From Oscillospiraceae bacterium (GTDB lineage: Bacteria; Bacillota; Clostridia; Oscillospirales; Oscillospiraceae): a stretch of DNA of 44,658 bases. The notes under the pieces are model-generated. The model searched no databases, was not told the DNA's origin, and saw only the letters and a program-made list of their open reading frames with translations. Every line of letters starts with the position of its first letter. Position 1 is the stretch's first letter. Location of the stretch: positions 1-44,658 of the forward strand of contig JAHHRQ010000008.1 in assembly GCA_020025715.1 (NCBI GenBank), in the 5' to 3' direction. This document shows, piece by piece, positions 1 through 8,658 of the stretch. Position numbers and translations under genes: made by a program.

Positions 1-20
1 ATAATAAACACAACATATAT

Positions 21-55
21 AAAAAAGACCTTACCAAACGGTAAGGTCTTTTTTT
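21..55 (-). terminator. Intrinsic terminator of potABCD
   Basis: A hairpin with stem GACCTTACC/GGTAAGGTC and loop AAAC is flanked by A-runs on one side and T-runs on the other. It lies 12 bases past the potD stop on the minus strand and could work in both directions. Confidence 0.85.
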
Positions 56-67
56 ATTTCAGTTTAA

Positions 68-1180
68 TCAGCTGATTTTAATGGTCTCCCAGAGGGTGTT
101 CAGGTAGTCCAGCATCTCGGGTGCCATATCGCGGTATGCGTACTGGTTGTAGAGAGCGGAGAAGTCGCCCAGATTGGGGTAGAGAATTGCCATTGCATCC
201 TCACCCATGTCCTCGATGTATGCGGGGTTTTCGTATACGAGGCTGTTGGGAGATGCGTAGTTGATGTACTCGGCGTTTGCAATGCCTGCCTCTTCGGAAA
301 GCATGTAGTTTATAAAGATCTCAGCCAGCTCCTTATCGTGAGCGGTGCTGGGGATGCACATTGCATCAACAAAGAAGTTGGTTCTCTCGGGGTAGTAGAA
401 CTGGAGGTCAATGTTCTCAGCCTGTGCCTCCTGCATGGTGAAGTAGTCACCTGCATAGTAGGAACCGATGGTTGCCTCGCCGGACTCCATCATGTTGTAG
501 ATTTCGTCCATAACGTAGCTCTTTACCAGAGGACGCTGGTTGAGCAGCTCCTCGGCAGCTCTGTCCCACTCAGCCTTGTCGGTGGTATTTACATCAATGC
601 CCAGCTTGTACATGGCAGTACCGAAAGCATCGCGGGAGTTGTTGTACTGGAGGATGCCGCCGGCATACTTCTCGTTCCACATCAGATCCCAGTCGCCTGC
701 GTCAGCAGCGTCAACCTTGTTTGCATCATAGATAACACCGACGATGCCGTAGGTGTAAGGTACGGAGTACATGTTCTCAGGGTCGTAGTACAGGCCGCGG
801 AAGGACTCGTCAATGTACTGGTAATTGGGGATATTGTCGAAGTTTAAGGGCAGGAGCATGTTTTCCTGAGCCATGCGGGCAATCATATAGTCGGAAGGAA
901 TAACAACGTCATAGCTGACAGCTCCGCTGGAAAGCTTGTTGTACATATCCTCGTTGGAGGGGTAGGTGCTGTAATTTACACGTACAGTCTCGCCGTACTC
1001 AGCCTTGTACCAGTCCTCAAATGCACGGATGGTATCCAGAGTACCGTCGCTGCCGTCGGAGATGTACTCACCCCAGTTATATACGTTCAGTTCGCGGACT
1101 TCTCCGCCTCCGCCGCAGCCGGTTAAAACGGCAAGTGCAAGAGCCGCAACGGCGCAAAGTGCAATCAGTTTCTTTTTCAT
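68..1180 (-). CDS. potD: Polyamine ABC transporter substrate-binding lipoprotein PotD
   Basis: Binds spermidine or putrescine outside the cell and delivers it to PotBC. The 370-residue protein begins with a lipoprotein signal peptide: positively charged MKKK, a hydrophobic run, and the lipobox LTGC at about residues 18-21, so it is anchored to the membrane. The mature part shows family 1 binding-protein features, including NVYNWGEYI near the start and the PSDYMIARM strand typical of PotD/PotF. I chose the start at 1180, not an upstream in-frame ATG, because GGAGGAAAG lies just before it and the signal peptide starts there. Last gene of potABCD, 22 bases after potC. The exact polyamine cannot be read from sequence. 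Confidence 0.93.
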   Translation of the reverse strand: MKKKLIALCAVAALALAVLTGCGGGGEVRELNVYNWGEYISDGSDGTLDTIRAFEDWYKAEYGETVRVNYSTYPSNEDMYNKLSSGAVSYDVVIPSDYMIARMAQENMLLPLNFDNIPNYQYIDESFRGLYYDPENMYSVPYTYGIVGVIYDANKVDAADAGDWDLMWNEKYAGGILQYNNSRDAFGTAMYKLGIDVNTTDKAEWDRAAEELLNQRPLVKSYVMDEIYNMMESGEATIGSYYAGDYFTMQEAQAENIDLQFYYPERTNFFVDAMCIPSTAHDKELAEIFINYMLSEEAGIANAEYINYASPNSLVYENPAYIEDMGEDAMAILYPNLGDFSALYNQYAYRDMAPEMLDYLNTLWETIKIS

Positions 1181-1202
1181 TTTCTTTCCTCCTAAAATAT
1201 TT

Positions 1203-2021
1203 TTACATTGCAGAGTCATTTTCCCTGTTCTGTCTGCGCTCATCCATGTTCTGAATAAAGTTTGAAATGAGCAGCAGGCCAAGGGTCACAAAGAAGATGA
1301 TAGTTGCAAGAGCATACATCTTCGGTGTTACGGTTTTTTTGGTCATGCTGTAAATCCGGATAGGCAGAGTTTCAAAACCTGTGCCGGAAGTAAAGTAGCT
1401 TATGACGAAGTCATCAAGAGAAAGGGTGAATGCCATAATGGCACCGGTAACAACGCCGGGCAGCATTTCGGGCAGCTCAACCTTTAAAAATGCTCTGAGG
1501 GGTGTGCATCCAAGGTCCATGGCAGCCTCGGGAAGGGAGCGGTCCATCTGCTTTAGCTTGGGGAGCACCTGCAAAATTACATAAGGCAGGCAGAAGGTCA
1601 CATGAGCTATAAGCATGGTCCAGAAATTCAGGCTGTCCCTTGCTCCGAAAAGCTGACCCACGAACACGAACATCAGCATAAGGGAAATACCGGTTATAAT
1701 GTCGGGGTTTGTCATGGGAATATCCGTTACGGTCTGGATTGCGGTTTTATACCAGCGGCAGCGGAGTCTGTGTATGCCCCACGCTGCGGCAGTACCCATA
1801 ACGGTGGAAATGGCAGTAGCCACAGTTGCAAGAAGCAGTGTATTTCCCAGTGCCTCCAAAGTGTGGCGGTCACGGAACAGCTCTTTATACCAGTAGAATG
1901 AAGGCTCGGAAAAAACCGACAGGCTCTTGGATGCGTTAAAGGAGAAGATCAGCAGGATAACAATGGGGGCAAAAAGGAAGATATACACCAGTATGGTGAG
2001 AATTTTTGAAAGTGCTTTCAT
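1203..2021 (-). CDS. potC: Polyamine ABC transporter permease PotC
   Basis: Inner-membrane permease subunit of 272 residues, the usual PotC length, with about six predicted membrane helices. The coupling-helix region reads PEAAMDLGCTPLRAFLKVELPEM, the EAA motif that docks on the ATPase PotA. Its ATG overlaps the potB stop as ATGA, so the two are translationally coupled. A GGAGGTG ribosome binding site lies within the end of potB. The C-terminal tail is short and charged. Confidence 0.93.
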   Translation of the reverse strand: MKALSKILTILVYIFLFAPIVILLIFSFNASKSLSVFSEPSFYWYKELFRDRHTLEALGNTLLLATVATAISTVMGTAAAWGIHRLRCRWYKTAIQTVTDIPMTNPDIITGISLMLMFVFVGQLFGARDSLNFWTMLIAHVTFCLPYVILQVLPKLKQMDRSLPEAAMDLGCTPLRAFLKVELPEMLPGVVTGAIMAFTLSLDDFVISYFTSGTGFETLPIRIYSMTKKTVTPKMYALATIIFFVTLGLLLISNFIQNMDERRQNRENDSAM

Positions 2022-2902
2022 GCTGCATCACCTCCGTAGACATAGCGGCCTGTTGCATATTTTGCAAAGCCCATAAACACCAGCAGAATAACCATGAGAA
2101 TAAAGGCCATAGCGGCTGCAAAGTGCAGGTTATTGGCTACATACTGACCCTCAATGGCATCACCTATAAGGAAAAACTTACCGTTACCCAGCTTCTGGGA
2201 TATATAGAAGGTGCTGACTGAAGGAATTAAAACCATGGTGATGCCGGAGAGGACACCGGGCAGGCTCAGGGGGAAAATTACTCTCCGCAGAACCGCAAGG
2301 TTGCCGCAGCCCAGATCCTTTGCAGCTTCAACAAGGTTATTGTCAAGCTTTGTCATAATGGAGTATATAGGCATAACCATATAGGGCAGATAGTCATACA
2401 CCATGCCGATTATAACTGCGCTCTCCGTTCCTATGATGTGTATAGGAGGCAGGCCGATTTTGCCGATAAGGTTATTTAAAACGCCGGTATCCTGCAAAAT
2501 GGTCATCCATGCGTAGGTACGGATAAGGAAGTTCATCCACATGGGGATCATGATGAGAGTCATCATGGTTTTCTGGCGCTTCTTTTCCGCATGGGCAATG
2601 CGGTAGGCCAGAGGATAGCCGATTAAAAGGCAGACGATGGTGGAAATTACCGACAGTTTCAGAGAGCGCAGCAGGATAAGCAGATAGGTGTGCACCTCTT
2701 TAACTGAACCGTCATCACCTCTTACATTGCTGACAGAGGTGAAAAAGCGGGTGATGTTGTCGGTGGTAAAATCGAAGTTATTATCTGTGAATGCGTAGTA
2801 TGCAATAAAGAGCATAGGCACAAGCACAAAGAGTATTGCCCACAGGGAGTAAGGGGCAAGGGCTGTTTTACAGCCCGGATTGCTTTTTTTCTTACCGTTC
2901 AT
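2018..2902 (-). CDS. potB: Polyamine ABC transporter permease PotB
   Basis: First membrane subunit of the polyamine importer, 294 residues. It has an N-terminal helix, a soluble extracytoplasmic loop at about residues 40-65, then five further helices. The EAA-type coupling motif is LVEAAKDLGCGNLAVLRRV at about 190-210. The start overlaps the potA stop by four bases (ATGA), and the end overlaps potC the same way, so A, B and C form one tightly coupled unit. Confidence 0.93.
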   Translation of the reverse strand: MNGKKKSNPGCKTALAPYSLWAILFVLVPMLFIAYYAFTDNNFDFTTDNITRFFTSVSNVRGDDGSVKEVHTYLLILLRSLKLSVISTIVCLLIGYPLAYRIAHAEKKRQKTMMTLIMIPMWMNFLIRTYAWMTILQDTGVLNNLIGKIGLPPIHIIGTESAVIIGMVYDYLPYMVMPIYSIMTKLDNNLVEAAKDLGCGNLAVLRRVIFPLSLPGVLSGITMVLIPSVSTFYISQKLGNGKFFLIGDAIEGQYVANNLHFAAAMAFILMVILLVFMGFAKYATGRYVYGGDAA

Positions 2903-4017
2903 GCCTCTGCCTCCATATCGGGATTTGACAGCTCGTCCATTTCCTCTGAGAAGGTGGAGTAGTCACCGAATCTGCCGGAATACTCGGACTTTTTCATAAT
3001 GTGGATTGCGTCAGGCTCCAGCTCTATGCCGATTTTTTCGCCCTCTGCAACAGTGTCGGTAGTCTGAATCATCCACTTGAAGCCGTTTATATCCACAATC
3101 AGCTCATTGTGAACACCGAGGAAGGTGACGGAAGTAACAACGCCGCAGATATGGGACTTTTCGGGAGAAACAATGTCCACGTCCTCAGGACGGACAACCA
3201 CATCAACCGGCTCACCGGGGGCAAAGCCCTTATCCAGACAGCGGAAGGTCTGGCCGGCAAATTTAACCTGATAATCTTCAAGCATTATGCCGTCGAGGAT
3301 GTTGCTCTCTCCGATAAAGTCGGCAACGAAAGCGTTTTTCGGTTCGTTGTAAATGTCGGTGGGAGTTCCGATCTGCTGAATTCTGCCGTCGCTCATAACC
3401 ACAATGGTATCTGACATGCTGAGAGCTTCTTCCTGATCGTGAGTTACGAAAATAAAGGTAATTCCCGTGGACTTCTGGATTTTCTTAAGCTCCACCTGCA
3501 TATCCTTGCGGAGCTTCAGGTCAAGAGCACCCAGAGGCTCGTCCAGAAGCAGAACTTTAGGATTGCTTATAAGGGCGCGGGCAATGGCAACACGCTGCTG
3601 CTGACCGCCGGAAAGGCTGGTAACGCTGCGCTTTTCAAAGCCGGAGAGCATTACAAGTTTAAGCATGGCCTGTACCTTTTCCGCAATCTCCGCCTTGGGA
3701 GCTTTCTGCTCACGGAGCGGAAACGCCACATTCTCGAAAACGTTCAGATGAGGGAACAGGGCGTATTTCTGGAAAACGGTGTTTACATGGCGCTTATATG
3801 GAGGAAGATCATTTATCCGCTGACCCATAAATACCACATCGCCCTGATCGGGAGTTTCAAAACCGCCGATGATGCGCAGGGTGGTAGTTTTGCCGCAGCC
3901 GGAAGGCCCCAGCAGGGTTATAAATTCATTGTCGTGGATTTCAAGCTGAATATTATCCAGAATGGTTTCTCCGTCAAATGATTTGGAAATGTTCTTAAGC
4001 TCTATAATATTGCTCAT
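2899..4017 (-). CDS. potA: Polyamine ABC transporter ATPase PotA
   Basis: ATP-hydrolysing subunit of the spermidine/putrescine importer, 372 residues. Walker A GPSGCGKTT lies at residues 38-46, the ABC signature LSGGQQQR at 135-142 and Walker B LLLDEP at 156-161. The C-terminal third is the TOBE regulatory domain seen in PotA/MalK-type ATPases. The longer open frame reaches 4146, but I place the start at 4017 where MSNIIELKNI begins and a GGAG site precedes it; the extra 43 residues overlap a terminator hairpin and look non-coding. First gene of the operon. Confidence 0.94.
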   Translation of the reverse strand: MSNIIELKNISKSFDGETILDNIQLEIHDNEFITLLGPSGCGKTTTLRIIGGFETPDQGDVVFMGQRINDLPPYKRHVNTVFQKYALFPHLNVFENVAFPLREQKAPKAEIAEKVQAMLKLVMLSGFEKRSVTSLSGGQQQRVAIARALISNPKVLLLDEPLGALDLKLRKDMQVELKKIQKSTGITFIFVTHDQEEALSMSDTIVVMSDGRIQQIGTPTDIYNEPKNAFVADFIGESNILDGIMLEDYQVKFAGQTFRCLDKGFAPGEPVDVVVRPEDVDIVSPEKSHICGVVTSVTFLGVHNELIVDINGFKWMIQTTDTVAEGEKIGIELEPDAIHIMKKSEYSGRFGDYSTFSEEMDELSNPDMEAEA

Positions 4018-4056
4018 GTCTCCCGCTCCTCTTTCTTCCTGTCTCTTTTTATAAAC

Positions 4057-4089
4057 AAAAAAATGGTATGCCGCCTGTGCAGCATACCA
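4057..4089 (-). terminator. Intrinsic terminator in the potA leader (candidate attenuator)
   Basis: On the minus strand an 11-bp stem (TGGTATGCTGC with GCGGCATACCA, loop ACAG, one G-U pair) is followed by seven Ts. It sits 40 bases before the potA ATG, between the promoter at 4442-4470 and the gene, so it must either end a separate RNA or attenuate the operon. An upstream segment at 4233-4245 (minus CAGGCATACGCTT) can pair with the left arm, as an antiterminator would. Confidence 0.8.
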
Positions 4090-4435
4090 CTTGAAGATTC
4101 GATTAAACGCAATTATGCACCCCCATGCAGAACGGGGGCTGAGCATCTCATAAGATAAAGCGTATTTCTATCACAATGGATCAGAGTCTATACAGCAAAG
4201 ATTACTTTTACTACTCTTATTGACCATTTCACAAGCGTATGCCTGAGGGCACTGGTTTATAGTAACCAACTTATAAAACTGAGCTTCTAACTCAATCAAT
4301 AAGGCAACAGAAGTTGCCAACTGCACATGCAGTTCTCGGCATTCGACCCGGCTGTCCGTATGGCCTTAGCTGCTTCACTAAAAGTAAATCAGCGGTCGTA
4401 TATCCTGCCATGGAAAAACTCTTTCCATTCGCAAT
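4057..4435 (-). ncRNA. Long structured leader or independent ncRNA upstream of potABCD
   Basis: The interval runs from the predicted start of a strong promoter to an intrinsic terminator, about 380 nt. On the minus strand it holds successive hairpins: ATGGAAA/TTTCCAT (around 4420), ACTGCA/TGCAGT and GGCAAC/GTTGCC (around 4300-4332), TGGTT/AACCA (around 4250-4265), and a CCCCC/GGGGG stem (4120-4138). I checked by eye for T-box, tmRNA, RNase P, SRP and common riboswitch consensus blocks and found none. A 39-codon frame (4411 to 4292) could be a leader peptide. It is either a regulatory leader of potABCD or a separate RNA; class unknown. Confidence 0.5.
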
Positions 4436-4441
4436 GCGCTG

Positions 4442-4470
4442 AGTATAGCATGAAAATTTTTCGCTGTCAA
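4442..4470 (-). promoter_or_regulatory. Sigma-A promoter of the pot leader
   Basis: TTGACA (minus strand, 4465-4470), a 17-base spacer, and TATACT (4442-4447). The -35 is a perfect consensus match and the -10 has one mismatch. Predicted transcription start is near 4435. Confidence 0.85.
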
Positions 4471-4629
4471 CAAAAAATTCACATATTATTACATTCATCC
4501 CGTATTATTTTCCGCTCACTTTTTGTTATTTAGACATACAGATTATTTAAGCAGGGAGCTATGTTCTGTCGTAACATATTTTTGTATAAAGTATGTATAT
4601 TTAAGTGTTTTTATCAGCATTAACAATGA

Positions 4630-4770
4630 AGCTTCAATATTACCCGTTGCGAAAAAGCCGGCAAGCTGCTCGCTGTAATTGAGGAGTGCCGCGAAGGTCA
4701 CAACACCATAGGTCTGGGCATTGTCCCCGGCTTCGGCACACTCTTGCTCTGCCTGTTATTTTCGATGTAA
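4630..4770 (+). pseudogene. Possible short gene remnant, family unknown
   Basis: An open frame of about 46 codons with no start codon reads protein-like, with CEKAGKLLAVIEECREGHNT followed by IGLGIVPGFGT, then runs into a hydrophobic stretch and stops at 4768-4770. The other frames do not read like protein. It follows a stop at 4627-4629 and has no ribosome binding site, so it may be the tail of a decayed gene. I do not recognise the family. The surrounding stretch 4500-4845 is otherwise AT-rich with nothing else I can support. Confidence 0.25.
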
Positions 4771-4845
4771 AGATGTCCGATCTGTGTCTGATTGATGTAT
4801 TAAACAAGAAAATCATCCCTTTTTTGCTGACTGAAACTAAATAAC

Positions 4846-4880
4846 AAAAAACTGTTATGCACCTTTGCATAACAGTTTTT
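4846..4880. terminator. Bidirectional intrinsic terminator
   Basis: Perfect stem AACTGTTATGCA/TGCATAACAGTT with a CCTT loop, with A-run before and T-run after. It separates the remnant region from the phospholipase-like gene and could stop transcription from either side. Confidence 0.75.
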
Positions 4881-4895
4881 CTTTACTTAAAATAA

Positions 4896-4920
4896 AAGAG
4901 CTGCCCTATGGGCAGCTCTT
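4896..4920 (-). terminator. Terminator of the phospholipase C-like gene
   Basis: Stem AAGAGCTGCCC/GGGCAGCTCTT with loop TAT, followed on the minus strand by TTTTATTTTA. It lies 10 bases after the stop codon at 4931. Confidence 0.8.
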
Positions 4921-4930
4921 AATTCATCCT

Positions 4931-5488
4931 TCAGCAGGCCGGAGAAGGTTCCGGGAACAGCTGGTTGAAAAGCCAGCTTGTCATGTCCAGAATATACCGG
5001 CAATCTCTCTGCACATCGGCGGTATTTTTAAGATAACGGCGGTGAGAGGTGCGGAAGAACTCGTTTATATCCTGACCGATAGCATTTTCAGAACTCTTTT
5101 TCTTGCTCAGGCAGGAGAGAAAATGCTCCTGCAGCTTATCCTCATATGCTCTGTGAGCAGCTATGGACTCGGTAAAGCAGTTATTGTGAACATAGGTGAA
5201 AGCGTCGGATGTGTAGTGTATAAGCTTTCCCATATTGTAATAGTTCCAAAGATTCCAGTGCTTTTTATCTTTGAGGGTATTGATGTGACGCTCTATCCAG
5301 CGGTCGGCGTTCTGATAGTTATGACCGTAGAACCAGCGGGCGCGTATGGAGCCTTTAAGATAAGAGAGGAAGTTGCGGTCAGGCTCAACACAGCCGATAA
5401 GAAATGCCCTTACCTGACTGCGTTTGGGTAATTGGCTAAGCTGACTGATAAGATAATGACCTAAAAGACGATGGCTTTCCTGCTTCAT
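4931..5488 (-). CDS. Zinc-dependent phospholipase C family protein
   Basis: A 185-residue protein resembling the Zn-dependent PLC / S1-P1 nuclease-like fold. Visible family marks are FLIGCVEPDRN at about 29-39 (the G-x-V/I-x-PD-x-N motif), GHNYQNADRW, and LIHYTSDAFTYVHN at about 88-101, where histidine and aspartate residues would bind zinc. There is no signal peptide, so the protein is probably cytoplasmic and its lipase activity is uncertain. It starts with a clear ribosome binding site, CGGAGG, and stands alone with its own terminator. Many Clostridia have this short version. Confidence 0.75.
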   Translation of the reverse strand: MKQESHRLLGHYLISQLSQLPKRSQVRAFLIGCVEPDRNFLSYLKGSIRARWFYGHNYQNADRWIERHINTLKDKKHWNLWNYYNMGKLIHYTSDAFTYVHNNCFTESIAAHRAYEDKLQEHFLSCLSKKKSSENAIGQDINEFFRTSHRRYLKNTADVQRDCRYILDMTSWLFNQLFPEPSPAC

Positions 5489-5662
5489 TTATTATCCTCC
5501 GAAATTAGTAGTGGTCAAAAACCCGATTGTCGATTATCTTAACACAAATCATGGGGGAATATGTGAACAACTGCAAAAAAAGAAGAATAATCTTTTTCCA
5601 AAAATGGCTGCGTTTTTTGTTAAAAATAACGGAGAGTATAATTTTTTGTTTGTTTTCCATAC

Positions 5663-5692
5663 TTGACTTTTTAATTTTTATAGTGATAATAT
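5663..5692 (+). promoter_or_regulatory. Promoter of the LCP gene
   Basis: TTGACT at 5663-5668, and TAATAT at 5687-5692 after 18 bases (or GATAAT after 16). The 5' untranslated region would be about 130 bases. The rest of 5489-5830 shows no other signal I can support. Confidence 0.55.
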
Positions 5693-5831
5693 ATATCAGT
5701 CAGCGGTCAATGCATGATTTGTCAACTGTTAATCCATTATTTCACAATTTTTGACTGCCGGATTTTGCAGAACAAATTTCTCTGCCATATAACATTTGGC
5801 AATAATGCCCGTGATCAGGAAAGGAGACAAC

Positions 5832-6836
5832 ATGTCCGAAAGCAAAGAAAAGAAAAAGAGAAGCAAGTGGAAAACATTTTTTATAATATTACTGGTTTTA
5901 ATACTTATTGCCGGTGTGGTATCCGCCGGTGCCTATATGTTTCTGCTTAATAAATTCAATAAACTGAACTTCAGCGCCCTCAGTCAGGACGAAACATCCG
6001 CCGAAAGCTCACCCGATGCAGATGATATGGATTACCGCTCAGATAAAGACGTTTTGAATGTACTGCTGGTGGGTGTGGATAATGATTATCTTCCCGGTAT
6101 GGAGCAGCGGGGCAATTCAGACGGAATTGTAATCGTGTCCCTTAATAAGAACTCCGGAAAAATTATCCTCACTTCCATACTGCGCGATACTATGATTTCC
6201 ATTCCCGGCGGCGGCTCTGACAAGGCTACCATGGTATATCATAACCACGGTCTTGATACTCTCATAGACTCCCTGCAATATACTTTTGACATAAAAATCG
6301 ATAACTATTTGCTGGTGAACTATCTGAATGTTATCAACATCATTGATGCAGCCGGCGGGGTTGACGCTGAGATTACCTCCGAAAACATCAGCGAAATGCA
6401 GACCAAGATGAAAAATATAAATTATCTTGTGGGCGACCCTGCTGATTCAGACGTTCTGGGCTATGAGGATGTAGGTACAGTCAGACTTAACGGCAAACAG
6501 GCTGCCGCTTTCATGCGTCTGAGACTGACTTCCGAAAATGATTTCGGCCGTACCGCCAGAGTCAGACAAGTGCTGTCCGAGCTTAAAAACAGGGTTACAG
6601 AGATGTCTCTGTCTGAGCTTAACGATTTTGCAAACGTGGTCATGGAGAATATTACCACCGACTTAAGTGCAAAGGACATAATGGGTATAATTGCATCAGC
6701 GCCTAAATACCTGAAATACAGCCTTGAAACCAACCGTATCCCCATGGATGATGCCTATTACAGTGACGGCAGCTACATCCACCCCGATTTGGACAAAACT
6801 ATTCCCGCTCTGCACGATTCAATATTCGGTGAATAA
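5832..6836 (+). CDS. LytR-CpsA-Psr (LCP) family cell wall polymer ligase
   Basis: LCP enzymes transfer undecaprenyl-linked polymers such as teichoic acids or capsule to peptidoglycan on the outer face of the membrane. This 334-residue protein has a basic cytoplasmic N-terminus, a membrane helix at about 15-39, then the LCP domain. Key residues are visible: LLVGVDN at 78-84, RDT at 118-120, and FMRLR with NDFGRTARVRQ at 227-246, whose arginines bind the pyrophosphate. I chose the start at 5832 (AAAGGAG six bases before) over an upstream ATG at 5796. Single-gene unit ending in a terminator. The polymer attached cannot be inferred. Confidence 0.9.
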   Translation: MSESKEKKKRSKWKTFFIILLVLILIAGVVSAGAYMFLLNKFNKLNFSALSQDETSAESSPDADDMDYRSDKDVLNVLLVGVDNDYLPGMEQRGNSDGIVIVSLNKNSGKIILTSILRDTMISIPGGGSDKATMVYHNHGLDTLIDSLQYTFDIKIDNYLLVNYLNVINIIDAAGGVDAEITSENISEMQTKMKNINYLVGDPADSDVLGYEDVGTVRLNGKQAAAFMRLRLTSENDFGRTARVRQVLSELKNRVTEMSLSELNDFANVVMENITTDLSAKDIMGIIASAPKYLKYSLETNRIPMDDAYYSDGSYIHPDLDKTIPALHDSIFGE

Positions 6837-6908
6837 TTCCAAAAAGAACCGTTCTTTCAAATTCTCCATAAGGATATGCTCAATACATAACTACACATAA
6901 ATATCAGC

Positions 6909-6949
6909 AAAAGCCCTTAACTGTTTTTACTCAGTTAAGGGCTTTTTTT
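6909..6949 (+). terminator. Terminator of the LCP gene
   Basis: Stem AAAGCCCTTAACTG/CAGTTAAGGGCTTT followed by a T-run, about 75 bases after the stop codon. Confidence 0.85.
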
Positions 6950-7173
6950 ATTATGTAAAACATCAGAAGATTTTCCCAAAACTCGCCTTTCCTCATAAAA
7001 GCTTTCCTATCTGCATCTCGATTTCAAAGAACGGAAGCTTGGGATTATCTACTTCTGTCCTTTGACGGCATAGCAGCAGAAAACCGTGAGCAGTCAACAG
7101 CGAGTGCCGAATCCCTGGATAATGAAGCTTTATTTATATTTTGTGCCGGGGTTCCCTGAACCGACGCGCCAAA

Positions 7174-7203
7174 ATGCCGACACAGTATGAACTGTGCCGG
7201 CAT
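7174..7203 (-). terminator. Hairpin after the GntP-type permease (weak terminator)
   Basis: Stem ATGCCG-CACAG with CTGTG-CGGCAT, loop TATGAA, 33 bases after the permease stop. There is no clear T-run, so it may be an RNA-stabilising hairpin or an atypical terminator. The stretch 6950-7170 holds nothing else I can support. Confidence 0.4.
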
Positions 7204-7235
7204 CTCGGGTAAGAAACCTACTAATGTAATAAAGC

Positions 7236-8537
7236 TTAAGCTATACCTAATAATGCGCAGAGGCCCATATAAACCAGGCAGCGGAGCAAAGTAAGAACAA
7301 CGGTAAGAGAAAAGATTATCGGGAAGTAAACATCTTTAAACTTTACGCCTGCAATGGTGCACTCAGTCTGAAGGAAGCCTGCGGTAGGCAGGGAATCAAG
7401 GCCAAGAGATGCAAAGACAGTTGTTCTGTGGAATGCAGCTGCGTTGGTGAGTGCTGCGGCCTGCTGGAGCACAGGAGCAGCAAGAACCAGACCTGCGGAA
7501 GAAGAACCTGCAATACCTGCAATGAGGTTGGTTGCAATGAATGTAATCATAAGGGGGCTGCCCTTGAAAGAGAGTATGTTATCAACTGCGACCATATAGC
7601 CGGGGCAGTTCTGAATAACTGCACCGAAACCTACAATAGCAGCAGCATTTATAATAGTTGTAAGGCTCATAGAAATAGAATCGCTGAGAACCTGTCTGTT
7701 TTTCTCCCAGCTGTGGGGCAGATACTTAAACTGAAGTACAATAATTGCAATAACACCGCAGAGAAGAGCTGCTTCAATCTTTATCTTAAATACGTTAAGA
7801 ACAATAATGGGAACCAGCATAGGGATAAGAGAAGTGATCCAGTGAGGTCCTTTTGCTTCCATATCCAGATCACCTTCGGTCTCGATGCAGCCGGTACCGT
7901 AAGCAGGAGCGTAACCTAAACCTTTAGCAGCAAGGCGCTTCTCATACCACTTTATGTAAATCATACCGACAACGAGGAACAGAACGTTTACAAAAACAGC
8001 AAGAAGACCGCCGGCACTGACATCAGTACCAAAATAGCTTGCACAAAGGACATTATTAGTAACCGGCACATACGGCAGAGCAAGACCGAGGTTTATACCA
8101 AGTGAAAAACCGGCAATAACCGAAGCACGGTTTGCGTTAGCCTTGCGGCAAAGCTTAAATGCAATGGGGAACACTATAAATATAGTAATGAAGCTGGAAA
8201 CACCGGCCGCTGCCAAAATAGCAGTGAAAATGCAGACGCCGAGAGAAACATTTTTGGGTCCGGTGATATTAAGAATTGTACGGGCAAGGCTGTCTGCACC
8301 GCCTGTAACCTCAAGAAGTTTTCCAAACAGAGCGCCCAAAGTGAAGAGGATCAACCACTGTTTTGCAAATCCGACCAAACCGCCCATGTAGATGTTAAAC
8401 AGGCCGTCCGTAATATCCATGTGGTAAATCAAAATAAGAACCAGTGAGCAGATTATACCACCGTACAGCGTAGGTACACTTTTGTAGCAAAAAATACTAA
8501 TCAGTATTACCGCACCAATGAGTATTGCAATATCCAT
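7236..8537 (-). CDS. GntP-like / ion-transporter superfamily permease
   Basis: A 433-residue multi-pass membrane protein with about 11-12 hydrophobic segments. The pattern of GALFGKLLEVTGGADSLAR, an AAAGVSSF re-entrant-like region and a matching GIAGSSSAGLVL in the C-terminal half is that of gluconate- or citrate-type carriers (GntP, CitMHS), which symport small organic acids with protons or cations. The start at 8537 (AGGAG seven bases ahead) was chosen over an in-frame codon at 8585. It lies downstream of, and on the same strand as, the tetR gene, and its promoter region carries the putative TetR operator. The substrate is unknown; an organic acid is likely. Confidence 0.7.
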   Translation of the reverse strand: MDIAILIGAVILISIFCYKSVPTLYGGIICSLVLILIYHMDITDGLFNIYMGGLVGFAKQWLILFTLGALFGKLLEVTGGADSLARTILNITGPKNVSLGVCIFTAILAAAGVSSFITIFIVFPIAFKLCRKANANRASVIAGFSLGINLGLALPYVPVTNNVLCASYFGTDVSAGGLLAVFVNVLFLVVGMIYIKWYEKRLAAKGLGYAPAYGTGCIETEGDLDMEAKGPHWITSLIPMLVPIIVLNVFKIKIEAALLCGVIAIIVLQFKYLPHSWEKNRQVLSDSISMSLTTIINAAAIVGFGAVIQNCPGYMVAVDNILSFKGSPLMITFIATNLIAGIAGSSSAGLVLAAPVLQQAAALTNAAAFHRTTVFASLGLDSLPTAGFLQTECTIAGVKFKDVYFPIIFSLTVVLTLLRCLVYMGLCALLGIA

Positions 8538-8614
8538 AATTACTCTCCTAAAAATCTGTTTTAAATTTATATACCCTTGATACAAGCTTAAGGCTGCGAG
8601 TCAGCATTTTAAAT

Positions 8615-8646
8615 TGCCCGACATTCCCCAAAATGTCATTTGGGCA
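8615..8646 (-). other. Hairpin in the permease leader
   Basis: TGCCC-GACATT pairs with AATGTC-GGGCA around a CCCCAA loop, with a small ATTT bulge. It lies in the 5' untranslated region of the permease. Its function is unknown; it may affect stability or translation. Confidence 0.35.
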
Positions 8647-8658
8647 TTAAGCTGCTGG

